Under the pieces are notes generated by a model, which saw only the letters and a program-made list of their open reading frames with translations, ran no database searches and was not told the origin of the DNA. A program made the position numbers and the translations under genes. 64,000 bases of DNA from Trogon surrucura (taxonomy: Eukaryota > Chordata > Aves > Trogoniformes > Trogonidae): NCBI GenBank assembly GCA_020746105.1, contig CM036618.1, forward strand, positions 111,669,308 through 111,733,307. The letters run 5' to 3'. Position 1 is the first letter of the stretch; each line of letters begins with the position of its first letter. Positions 38,847 through 50,103 of the stretch are shown here, piece by piece.

Positions 38847-39892
38847 TCCACATTAAGAATAATTTGCCAGTATGAAACACTACAATCATTTTGAGCAACT
38901 CAAGATTCAGCTGAAAAAAATCTGAATAGTCAGATAGATTAGAACCATAAAAAAGAAAATTAAAAAAATATTTCCTTTTTAAGAAATCCAGTATGTAAGA
39001 AGATAGGACAGACTGAATGCTACTTAAAAAAAAATAAATCTCAAAGTTGCAGGTGGCACACTAAAGAAAAATATGGAACACTGTGGCAGATGGCCTGCCT
39101 CTCAATCAGCAAAAGAAAAAAAAATTGATAAAAACTTTCAGCAGCAATATGACATTGTTATTGTAGCAACTCTACCTGAAAACTGGTAACAAGTTTCAAA
39201 AATTACATAGGATTTAATGTTTGTAAAAGCTGAAATATCAGGACCAGCTTTGATATACAGTAGGGGTTTATTCAGTTACTTTATCCCACCTTTCTCCAAA
39301 AGTAAAGCTGTAATTATGCTGTTCATTGACACAGACATCTGCCAGGTCCATTTCAGAGACTTCTGAATTTATCTCCCATCTGACATGAATCTGATGGAGA
39401 GCAGAGGCCAAAGATACCAGTTTCATAGAAACACTTCAAACATAGCTACAGAGGAGGGAAGTATCAGTACAACATGAACTCCGACTTTCCTCACAGAGGT
39501 TTGCCCACCAGGGAACCCATCAATCCAGGCACATGAGCTCAGTCTCGCCTTTGGGAGCCAGACACTTTCTTCCAAGTGGCAGGTTGTCAGAGAATACTGA
39601 AGTAACACAGTAAGGTTGTGGAAGGAAGGAATAGGGGAGTGATATTAAAAAAAAAAAAAAAAAAAAAGGAGGTGACGGTAGTCTGAGAAATAACTAAGGT
39701 TACTGCAGTACACCACTGTGTGTAATGTAGGCTGTTACACAGCAAAACCAGGCTTCGCTATTTGTAAAAGTGCAAAGACAACAGATAAGACTAATAACAC
39801 AACCACTTTTACACTATTATAACTAGGAGAGACTTAGTAAAACTGGTATGAGATTGAAGGGTCCCAGGCAGACATGATACAAGCATCCAAGC
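38847..39892. other. Unique intron with an A-run
   Basis: No gene recognised. Run of 21 A at 39647-39667 with no recognised retroposon before it. Confidence 0.55.
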
Positions 39893-39993
39893 AACCTGAT
39901 GTAGTTGCAGATGTCCCTGCTCACTGCAGGGGGGTTGGACTGGATGACCTTTAAAGGTCCCTTCCAGCCCAACACATTCTGTGATTCTATGAT
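39893..39993 (+). mobile_element. Short CR1 LINE 3' end, plus strand
   Basis: About 100 bases: CCTGATGTAGTTGCAGATGT then CAGGGGGGTTGGACTGGATG, GGTCCCTTCCAGCCCAAC and TTCTGTGATTCTATGAT. The wording is close to the young 3' end; only the last part of the element was copied. Confidence 0.9.
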
Positions 39994-41496
39994 CAAGTAT
40001 GTTATACAGACAGCCCTGTTGCTTCCAAATGCCTTTTTCGTTCTGTCATATTGTCCAAAAGCCCAAAACTGTCTTAAAAAAAACCACACCTAAAATAAAG
40101 CATATGTACATTCTTGTTCATCTTGACTTCAAACTTCTAAACCTTTAGGATATGTTTTCATCTGTAACTAAGTCCTCAAAACATAATGTGCATAGTATAC
40201 ATAAATCATACATGAAATGTTAGAACTTCAAATAACTTAGTTATCTTGGTAAGGGAGAATAAGGTGCCCATACTTGGTTAAAACTCTTAAGAACAAGTCT
40301 TTTCAGTGTTCTGTATTTAATTTCGTCAGAGATGTGTGTGTGTGTGTGTGTGTGTGTGTCTGTCTGTGTCTGTCTGTGTGTGTGTGTGTGTGTGTGTCTG
40401 TGTGTGTATTTTGGTTTTTTCCTGTAGGTGCAAATCGTTGTATTCAAAGTTCTCCAGGAATTTCATACTGAGAAGTTTTCTTTACGACTTGGAAACAGCA
40501 ACAAGACTTTATGTATCCTCTGGTTTAAAAGCTTTCAGTGATAAGACCAGATCCACAGCAGATAAATTTTTTCTTGTGCATTTTAAGTAAAATATACATT
40601 AATAAGTCCACAGCAAGAGTCACTGATTTAGCACTTGATGTCTCAACCATTCTCCAATATGTGTGAATGAGCTTTACCTGCTCATCACTCTCCCTTTGGA
40701 ACAAAAGGAAAAAAGAAATTTTTAATAGAGAAGGAGGGACTGGCTTATCTTCGCATATGTGACTAATTTTAGCTGTCACTTAATTACAGGAGACAATTCC
40801 AATGTACGTATTTAAAAGGTAATAACCCTTATATAACTCTACAGTGAGAATTCATCCTGTATTAAAGTTTCCCAAGAAGGATTTTAAGACCAAAAACTAT
40901 TCTGGGCACTGAGTGTATTTAGAATCATTTTTATTTTAAAGCTGATATTTTTGTTTAAGAGGGTGAAAATACTAATTCCATATAATTACTCAATATAAAG
41001 GAATACTTAATGCAACCACTTTAGCACACTTTTCAGGTATGTGGTGTCTCATTCATAGAAAAATAAGCAAGTAGCAGCACTGGGCACTACAATAATGCTT
41101 ACAGCAAAAAGACTTACAAATACTAGCTTGAAAAACGGGTCCTATAACCACGTATTACTTCATAAAACTGACCGCTTATTTTAGTTAAACTAGAATTTCA
41201 TATTTGCTTATGAGAATACATAGGTTTGCAAATCTGTTTTCTACACAAGTGGAACAACTGAATAAAGGTAGGAGAAGCTACTGACTTCCTTACAATTCAG
41301 TTCTTCCTTTCCTCTGTTATTATTCCCCAATTACCTTAATTAGAAAGCATTCATTTCCTCAGTGCACATGAAAAGGCGGTTTAATATATTTTGCTAAATA
41401 ACATTGACTGGAGCAGAAGTACAATTAGTCTACAGCTGGTACAACAGCAAAGCATCATACACGTTCTGTCATAAGGTGTAGTGGCTTGTGCTTAGA
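39994..41496. other. Unique intron with TG microsatellite
   Basis: No gene recognised. It contains the compound TG/TC repeat at 40332-40408. Confidence 0.6.
40332..40408. repeat. Compound (TG)n/(TCTG)n microsatellite
   Basis: TG repeats broken by TCTGTCTG and CTG steps over 77 bases. Open frames reading VCVCVC or THTHTH across it are artefacts of the repeat. Confidence 0.95.
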
Positions 41497-41831
41497 TTAG
41501 CCTGGAGAAAAGGAGGCTGAGGGGACACCTTATTGCTCTCTACAACTACCTGAAAGGAGGCTGTAGTGAGGTGGGAATCAGTCTCTTCTCACAAGTAACA
41601 AGTGACAGAACAAGAAGAAACGGCCTCAAGTTGTGCCAAGGGAGGTTTAGATTGAGTATTCGAAGAATTTTTCAGTAAAAGGGTTATCAGGCACTTGGAC
41701 AGGTTGCCCAGGGCAGTGGCAGAGTCCCCTTCGCTGGAGGTATTTAAGAGTCAGGCAGACATAGAGCTTGGGGATAGCGTTTAGTCAAGGACTTGTCAAT
41801 GTTATGTTAATGGCTGAACTCAGTGATCTCA
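41497..41831 (+). mobile_element. Older CR1 LINE, plus strand, left part, split by a nested CR1
   Basis: Starts TTAGCCTGGAGAAAAGGAGG and carries CAGGTTGCCCAGGGCAGTGG, GGAGGTATTTAAGAGTCAGG and GTTATGTTAATGGCTGAACT, ending CAGTGATCTCA. The normal 3' end of this CR1 type (AAGGTCTTTTCCAACC..ATTCTGTGATT) is missing here but found at 42784-42820, after the inner CR1. Several frame breaks; an old subfamily. Confidence 0.9.
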
Positions 41832-42783
41832 GTGCTCCGGCCGGTGCTTTTTAATATTCATCAATGACCTGGATGAGGGATTAGAGAGTGTTGTCAGCAA
41901 GTTTGCTGATAACACGAAACTGGGAGGAGTGGTTGACACTCCAGAAGGCTGTGCTGCCATTCAGAGAGACCTGGACAGGCTGGAGGGCTGGGCAGGGAGA
42001 AATCTTATGCAGTTCAATAAGGGCACGTGTAGAGTTTTGCACCTGAGAAAGAATAACCCCATGTGCCAGTATAGGTTGGGGACTGAACTGCTGGAGAGAA
42101 GTGTAGGAGAAACAGACCTGGGGGTCCTGGCGGACAGCAGGATGGCCATGAGCCAGCAATGTGCCCTCGTGGCCAAGAAGGCCAATGGCATCCTGGGGTG
42201 TATTAGAATGGGAGTAGCAAGTAGGTCGAGAGAGGTCCTCCTGCCCCTCTACTCTGCCCTGGTGAGGCCACATCTGGAATATTGTGTCCAGTTCTGGGCC
42301 CCTCAGCTCAAGAAGGACAGGGAACTGCTTGAGAGAGTCCAGTGCAGAGCCACAAAGATGATGGAGTGGAACATCTCCCTTATGAGGAAAGGCTGAAGGA
42401 GCTGGGTCTCTTCAGCTTGGAGAAGAGGAGGCTGAGGGGTGACCTCGTTAAAGTTTAGAAATATGTCAAGGGGGAGTGTCAGGAGGACAGAGCCAGGCTC
42501 TTTTCAGCGACGTCCATTGACAGGACAAGGGGCAATGGGTGCAAGTTGGAACATAGGAGGTTCCATAAAAATATGAGGAAAAAACTTTTTCACTGTGAGG
42601 GTGACAGAGCACTGGAACAGGCTGCCCAGGGAGGTTGTGGAGTCTCCTTCTCTGGAGACATTCAAAACCCGCCTGGACGGGTTCCTGTGTGACCTACTGT
42701 AGGTGATCCTGCTCTGGCAGGGGGTCTGGACTAGATGATCTTTGAGGTCCCTTCCAACCTCTAACACTTTGTGATTCTGTGAT
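41832..42783 (+). mobile_element. Younger CR1 LINE nested in the older CR1, with reverse transcriptase fragment
   Basis: The longest CR1 piece in the window, 952 bases, cut at the 5' end inside ORF2. It encodes the second half of the reverse transcriptase: CCGGTGCTTTTTAATATTCA (CR1 reads [14 protein letters not shown]; two bases are lost near 41856), then the catalytic box at 41902-41913, which reads FADN where active elements have FADD. Next come [40 protein letters not shown], and [20 protein letters not shown], open to about 42394, where a further frameshift falls. The rest is the C-terminal segment also seen at 8621 and 20802, with a TAG near 42456, and a 3' end TTGTGATTCTGTGAT. The element is dead by frameshifts, stops and the Asp-to-Asn change. 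Confidence 0.93.
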
Positions 42784-42820
42784 TCAAAGGCCTTTTTCAA
42801 TCTAGGCAATTCTGTGATTG
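42784..42820 (+). mobile_element. Older CR1 LINE, right part (tail after the nested insertion)
   Basis: TCAAAGGCCTTTTTCAATCT then AGGCAATTCTGTGATT continues the broken 3' end of the CR1 at 41497-41831. TCA at 41829-41831 and at 42784-42786 could be the short target duplication of the inner element. Confidence 0.85.
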
Positions 42821-45800
42821 CTTCTGAAGCTCTGTAGATACTTAATACTTCCCACGTTAGAGCACAGAGGCTCTACAATTTGGGGGCACAAAAAGCAGCT
42901 GGCAATTCAGTCACACCTTCAACTCACATCGCCCAGCTTCTGTCTTTAAATCCTTCCACAACTTTCTGATTATGCTTCATTGCACTAGATATGAACATTC
43001 TCTTCCCAGTTAGCAGCCACAATGCACCTTCTAGTATCTTCAACAACTTCCATCAAAACCACAGAATTGCTGTCAAACTCCAGAAAATAAACCGAAACTT
43101 GTTTTCATGAAGGTTTCTCAAAGTGTTTTTTGTACCTCTAAAGATTACACATTAAGCATGAGTAGATCACATCATGTGGCTTTAAAAAGTAACCAGACTT
43201 TCTAGGTAAGGAGGGCTCCTGAGCACAATTTGTTTCTATGAGTCAGACAGTTATGATCACTTTGTTTCTCAGACAGAACAGCATTTTTTAATACAATTTT
43301 ACAACTTAATCCATGTCCTGGCATGATGCTGCAGTTTCATTTTTCTAAGGGAATATAATTTTTAATGTACATATATGCTTGGCTTGCTTGTAGTTTTTGC
43401 AAAGCTATCTGCAGCTTGCTGTGCATATAAATAAGAATGCATTGCCATTATAAGAAAAAAAATAAATTATATAGTGCCTGTAGAATTTGACCTCAACCTC
43501 TCATACACAAAAATACATTCTTGCTTGCTAAATTTTTACATTCTAGTCATAAGAATTTATTTTATTATTTTTGTGAACTAAAATTACTGTCCTGCACTTA
43601 ATATGGCAGCTACATTGATTACTGCTGCACATTTTTTCTAAAAGTAACTTTTAAATATTAATATTTTATTACAAATCAAGCCACAAATGCAAATCCCTGG
43701 AAACCCTATGTAAGAATTTCATCTGACGCAACATCTTCCCTTAGCTAGACACTCACTAGCTGGTAACTATCTGATTTTGTGCAGAGTTTATCCTAATTCT
43801 CCTTATCCTGAATAGCTCTGAATAGCCATGCAAATGGTAGACTTCAGCTTATGTGACAGACATGAAAGGATTTCAGCAGGCCTCTAATAAAACCCACACC
43901 ACACTTGGCATCAAAGTCATTATTTCTCTGTGAACACTTCATGGGAGAACTACTAAACCCCAACATTGGCAACATCTGGCTGAATATATCTTGCCTTAAT
44001 CTGTCTTTTCTCATTTTCATTCTCTTCTCCTCAGCTCCCAAGGAGCCCCCCCAGAAAGAAACACACACTAACTGAACTCTCAATTCTCAGTAGTAATTTA
44101 AGACACCATCCTACATTGTGCTAAGCATATTTTGGCTCAGGTCCAGCCGAGCACTTAATTCATAAGTGTTTCTGTTAAAAGCATCATAGCTCTGGATCAG
44201 GACCAGCAAGCTCAATACTAGCTAAGGTTCACCTTTTGGCTACCAGGATCATGGTTACATATAGCCCACTGAGTTACAGAAGATGACTTTTGCTAACTGC
44301 TATTAAATCAGAAGGTTTTTGTTACTTCTGTTTTGCAGGGCTTTGGTATGCTTAAAACAAACAAAACCAAGTGAGAAGAAAAAAAAACAAAAAAACCCCA
44401 CACCACCACCGTCAAAACCCCAGAACTGGTACAGCTACTCTTTCAAGTAGTTGAAAGTCTCCCTTATGGACCTCCAGAAATTAAAACTGCTAAACTTCAT
44501 CTAATTCAAGGTCTGAACAATTTTAGGGCAGGATTTGCAGAAGAGTGGGACACTCCCTGAATCTGCTTTTCAAGAAAGCTTTACATATAGGCGTGTCTTC
44601 GAGTTACCTATTCTCCAGCATTCAAGTTTCATATCAAAATAAATGTCAGTTTGGGACTCTCCTGCACTTACAAACTAGTTTGGCATGCTCTCCTGACACA
44701 CAGACTACTGAAATTCCAGATTTCTGCAGAGGCTTGACAAAACTTTTCCTAACCAGAGAAGTACTAATAGGCAGGACAAGGAGTGACCGTTATTTCACTA
44801 ACGACACTGAAGCTTTTCCCAAATGCTCCTTTTGCCACTGAGCTGCTACATGCTCTGCAAGCTCAGAGACAATCAAACCCTGCAACCTGATTTGAGTTGT
44901 TACAACGTGGTTTATGCATACATATGTACGTAGATACAGACACACACTTGTAACACACTAAGTTGCCCTCAGGAAGGACCTTGCTGACTCCTCCCAAGTT
45001 AGAAGAGAAAAGGGTGCAGCAGCCTGAACTAAGCAAAACCTTGACAAAGCAAGTTCCTTGAGAAAGTGGTCATTGTTTTCCAAGTACATAACGTCCATAC
45101 CACGTCAATAATGAATAACACATAGTTCTCTCACTATGCTCTTTTAAACCTAATTACATTATGAGCTTTCACATACACAAGTTTTTTTGCTGACAACCTT
45201 ACCAAGCACAATGCATTAGTGAATAAAATCACAAGCTTCAAGCTAAACAGACCATTTAAGAGCATCATTGCTTGAGCTAGAAAATCCACAGATTGGAAAA
45301 CTCAGGCTCACTGCAGAGAAGTTATGCAAAGACATTCTTAACAGAAGTCTGATCGACTGATTTCCGAAGTCTTCCTTATTCCGCTTGTACCTGGAGTCAG
45401 TCACCTCAAAGGCTTATGCAGCTTTAATTGTAAAATTATTTTCCCACATCTCCAAATAAAGTGACTAAAATTAAAAAAATTGAAAGCAAGGCCAGAAAGT
45501 TCAAGTCTCACCATCCTAAAAAACAATGTCAAACTTGTGACATCAATAGTGAATTCTATGTTTGTGCTGTGGAACAGACAGCATAATTCAGGTTGTCACC
45601 CAGTAACTTGGAAAAAACACACTATTTCAACAGGATTTTCTCACTTGTTTATTCAGTTCATGACCATTACGTGATTATATGTTATTAAAGAGTTTGCATG
45701 CTAAATATCAAGATCTTGTTGGTTTACTCAGTTACAATATGTAACTTAACAGGGAACAGAAAACTATTTTCAGAGTATCATACTACAGCAACTTTGTGAG

Positions 45801-46563
45801 AGCTCTCTTTTATTTTTTAAATTTCATTCTATTTTAAAAGTTTGTTTCCAATTGCCATCAATTCTTCTGGCTTTTAGTGGAAGACCAAAGTTTTCAGTAT
45901 CTTCCAGGACTTGAACTTTGCTTCATTGCCTCAAATTGTCATCCATGCTCCCCGCATTCCCCTGCTAACACTAAGGTACTAAGCGAAGTAACTGTTGAAC
46001 TGAAGCAAACAACTGATTTGTGACATTTAAAATGTGTGTCTGGAAGAGTCTGACAAAAAGGGCTTTTCATTTAATTGTAAATAAGATGGTATTTTACTGC
46101 AGTGATCAGAGATAAATCTTTGCAGACAATCTAAAGGTCTGTGTGCAATACTACATAGCACATTATGCATGAGAAAATGGCATTTTTCCCCCCCATCTGT
46201 CAAAAATACTTGTTAGAAGCAGATGCACATAAAGATTGCTAGAGCAGTGGTGGGGAGGACAATTGGCTTCTTTCTGATAAGAGCAATTTAATGACACCCA
46301 CTCAGTGGCAGTTGCAGGTCTACCATTTGAGCAAACAAAGTTTTAATTCGATCAAAAAAGACGTTATTTTTTCCCCTTTTAAAACCTTTTTTTATGCAAC
46401 TCTGAAAGAGAGAGTTATTCAAGTTCCTAAAACCACATGCTCACAATTGTACCAATGATAAGGATTTCTCATTGCCGAATATGTATCACATGAATTGTTT
46501 ACAAATAGTGCTTTCTGGCACGGAAGACTGTCCTCTCTGCTAAATAGCATTATAAATACACTA
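42821..46563. other. Unique AT-rich intron
   Basis: No gene or dated repeat recognised. A/C-rich tract at about 44348-44412; a possible conserved stretch at 46040-46345. Confidence 0.55.
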
Positions 46564-46862
46564 TTACAGAATCACAGAATGTCAGGGGTTGGAAGGGACC
46601 TCAAAAGATCATCTAGTCCAACCCCCCTGCCAGAGCAGGATCACCTACAGTGGGTCACACAGGAACACGTCCAGGCGGGGTTTGAATGTCTCCAGAGAAG
46701 GAGACTCCACAACCTCCCTGGGCAGCCTGTGCCAGGGCTCTGGCACCCTCACTGGGAAAAAGTTTTTCCCAATATTTTCGTGGAACCTCCTGTGTTCCAG
46801 CTTGTATCCATCACCCCTTGTCCTGTCATTGGACATCACTGAAAAGAGCCTGGCTCCATCCT
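46564..46862 (-). mobile_element. CR1 LINE 3' end, minus strand
   Basis: TACAGAATCACAGAATGTCA then GGTTGGAAGGGACCTCAAAA, TCTAGTCCAACCCCCCTGCC, through to CTGGCTCCATCCTC. On the minus strand it encodes [20 protein letters not shown] and [20 protein letters not shown] up to LDVFLCD without a break. Same young subfamily as 8621, 18777 and 20802; 5' cut at about 46862. Confidence 0.93.
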
Positions 46863-48052
46863 CTATATTCTTTATTACAGACAATTCCTCATGCTATCAG
46901 AATCAGATACAAATATACTTTTAAAGTCAAATTAAGAAAACTAAAGTAACGTCAAAATAAGAAAACTTAAAAAAACTGTTAAAGATGTTAACTTGGCAGG
47001 ATGAATTCAAAATGGGAATCTGAACTAAAAACCGATCACTCCTACAGAAGCTCTGGTGCTCAACTCATCTGTCTGAAGCCAAAGCTTGTTGGGAGGAAGG
47101 CTCAGGTCTTCCTAGTTGCTTTTCAGTTATATAGACCCACTCGCATGTCTAGGAATACCCATAGTGCCAGAATTTGCATATACAAAGTCCCACAAGCACG
47201 TTACATCTTTTTATGCTATAATTTTATGAGACTGTATAGGTTTTATGCAAACATTCACAATCCTATGTGTCTACCAGAGGAACATACTTCTATAACTATA
47301 AAATATATAATAAAATGCTTTATGAAAGAAAGCACTGAAATACCCAGACTAATTATGTTAACTCTGGTATAGATTGTTCATTGAATCTTAGAAAGATTCT
47401 TTTATAAAAAAGTAACTGTACTCCCAGGGAAAACAAGGTCCCTGTGGTCAAATCTTAGGGTTTGTTCTAAGCTCATGATTTCTGTACAGTATTTAGTGGG
47501 GCTTTTTTAGATGCGATACAATTTTTTTGTTCCAGGCAGATCTTGTTCAATTAAAGGAACATAATTAATTCAATGCACTCAACAATCATTTACATTGTCA
47601 GCAAACGAACTTCGAAGGCAATTAAACTGTAATTTAAAAACTAGAACAGCATCCCCTAAATGCAGTATTATGTATCCAAGTTGCATACATTTACAGTGAT
47701 GGTCAGGCACATGTGTGCACATATACAATACAGAAACATTTAGTAGTTACTAAAGAGATCTACAAAATTAGAGCTTAGTTCCGTTAAAAACACAGAAGCA
47801 GGACTTCAAATGTACTTGCAAGAAGTGTTCTTCAACCTTTAAATTGAAAAAGATCATGATCATTGGGACAGGATTAAGTTTTGTTTCAACTTTTTGATCT
47901 ACTGAAAACTAACTTCTCGGCTTTAATATATTATTTAGAAGGACTTCAAAGTATCTAATGGGTCTTTAACAGTTTAGGACAGAACACATGAATTTTAGAA
48001 TCAAATAATTTCCAGAAAACTGGAGTCTTCAGATTTGGAAGAACACGACTCA

Positions 48053-48122
48053 AGAAAAAAAAAAAAAAAGAAAAAAAAACCAAAACCCTACACACAACAA
48101 AAAAAAAACACAAACCCACCCA
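48053..48122. repeat. A/C-rich low-complexity tract
   Basis: A-run followed by AAAACCAAAACCC, ACACAACAAAAAAAACACAA and CCCACCCAAAAAG; the strongest of the A/C tracts in the window. Confidence 0.75.
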
Positions 48123-50068
48123 AAAAGCCATCCCCCCCACTCCAGACCCACACACTTGACAGTATCGAGAATATTGTAAGGGAAAGTGGAAGAGGAGTGT
48201 CTGCTTCTTTAAGGGTATCTGGTGAAGGACCTTTTTCAATGTAAAAGCGATGAGAAAGAAAAAGCCCTAAACAAGGTACTAAGATAAAAAATTCTGTATA
48301 AATAAGGGAAGCAGAAATGAAAACCAAACATGGTCAATCCCATGACTTCCACAGGAACGCTTAATTTCGGTAAAATAACATATAAAATTCAGAGACACGA
48401 ACCTAACTGACAGGCTATCAAGAACTTGCAGTTCAAGTCAGGACTTTGCCACTGATAAGGGGATAAACTTGAGGGTCTGCGATATTGGGTGTGGAAGGCA
48501 TCAGTGAAGCAATGCACACTGATGGAGGAATGCACAGGGGAAGAAAAAGGGAAGGAAACAAAGGAGGAATAGATAGGAGAGTATAAAAAGGATTCATCGT
48601 GTCTAACCCTTACACGACAGGGAGACTGACCTTTTGCTAATAAGTCTGGAGTGTTAAAGTTGCGACCAAACTTGCAGAGCAGCACCTACAGACAGGACTC
48701 ACGCTAGTTAATTCTTGGCTGACTTGGAGCAATTGATTGGGGAAAAAAAAAAAACGTCTACAGAAAATTAGAATAGAAAGATGTAAAGTGGCTCAAGATG
48801 CAGGGCTTAGTAACCAGAACTTGTGGTTTATGGGATGAAAAAAAAATCAGTATTTATCAGAGTATGTACGAGACCTCCAGTGTAACAGAAACTTTCCACC
48901 TCTCAAACCAGTAAGAACTACCAACTCTAGAGCAGGAGGAAATTTCAGGGAAACCAGGCTAAGACTGAGCTTTCTACAAACTGAACCAAAAATTTGTGGA
49001 GAAAGAGGTAGAAAATGAACATGCACGCTTGTGGGGTGGGCAAGATACTGAATTTTAAATAATGCAGTATTCATGAACTCCAGTCTGACTTTGGTACATG
49101 CTCACTGAGAAAAACATAAGGTTATTCTTGCATAACTCAACTTGAATAATGTTTAGTGGTATTCTAGATGCCACTAGAAATTCTAAATACAGCACTTAGC
49201 ATACTATATAATACTTCCTAAACTGTTGTAACTATTAACAATAACACAAAATCAGTAGTATTTTCAAATATTTGAAAAACTAGTTCAGAGTATAAGGAAA
49301 ATTTGAGTCAAAAATTAAAATACAGTCTAAGCAGAAGACACTATCAGAAAACAAAGGTGGGAAAAACACCTTTGATGAGTCAAGGCTTTTCAGAAAGCTA
49401 TTTCTTGTCATTTGTTTGAGCTTAAAACACCAAAGCATTAGACTCCATAATACAGTCATATCTTCATTTATTTTAATTATTTCATCTTAAATTTCTGCAA
49501 GCACAGGGTCTGTACTACACTCATCTGCTCCTGAAGCTGTGTTCACTCAGGTATCACCTGCAGATTTCCAACCACCCTCTGAAATGTTCCCCCAGTACTC
49601 CAGCAAGATTTGGTCTTCACTAGTAATTCCCTATTGGCATTCCTCTGCATTGAGGTCTAGTACTGGTTTTATGCACCTTTGGTTTTGTTTTCATTCTCTA
49701 TTTCCCCAAGCCAAGTATTTCACATCTTCAAAGCATGTACACAGTAAGATTAACCTGCCATATCTGTAGCATTAACTACTCTTATTTGTTCCCTGTACTG
49801 CATGCTCAGGTTGTTAAATAAAATACTTTTTTTCCTGCTACCAAGAAGGCCTGGTATTTTGATAACACTATAGTCAGCACTTTATACTTTGGAGTCATAT
49901 AGGCTTTGGACAGCATCTTAGATGAAACTTTAAACTCTTCTTACTTCCATGATCTCTTGGGAAGTGATGCTTTTTCTTTGGAAAGCCTTGGCCCAAAGGT
50001 ATTCCCATCTTCATTTTTTTTGGTTGGTTGTTTTTTGTGGTTGGTTTTAGTTTTGGGTTTTTTTTGTG

Positions 50069-50071
<3 letters not shown>

Positions 50072-50099
<28 letters not shown>
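50072..50099. repeat. (CA)n microsatellite with T/G-rich lead
   Basis: About 14 CA units, directly preceded by a T/G-rich tract (GGTTGGTTG, GTGGTTGGTTTTAG, GGGTTTTTTTTG) from about 50010. Confidence 0.95.

Positions 50100-50103
<4 letters not shown>

Noticed and set aside
40241..40590. Frames with VCVCVC or THTHTH repeats
   Set aside because: Translation of the TG/CA microsatellite.
47001..47372. 123-codon plus-strand frame
   Set aside because: No recognised content; it starts after a CR1 end and runs through AT-rich intron, so chance is likelier.
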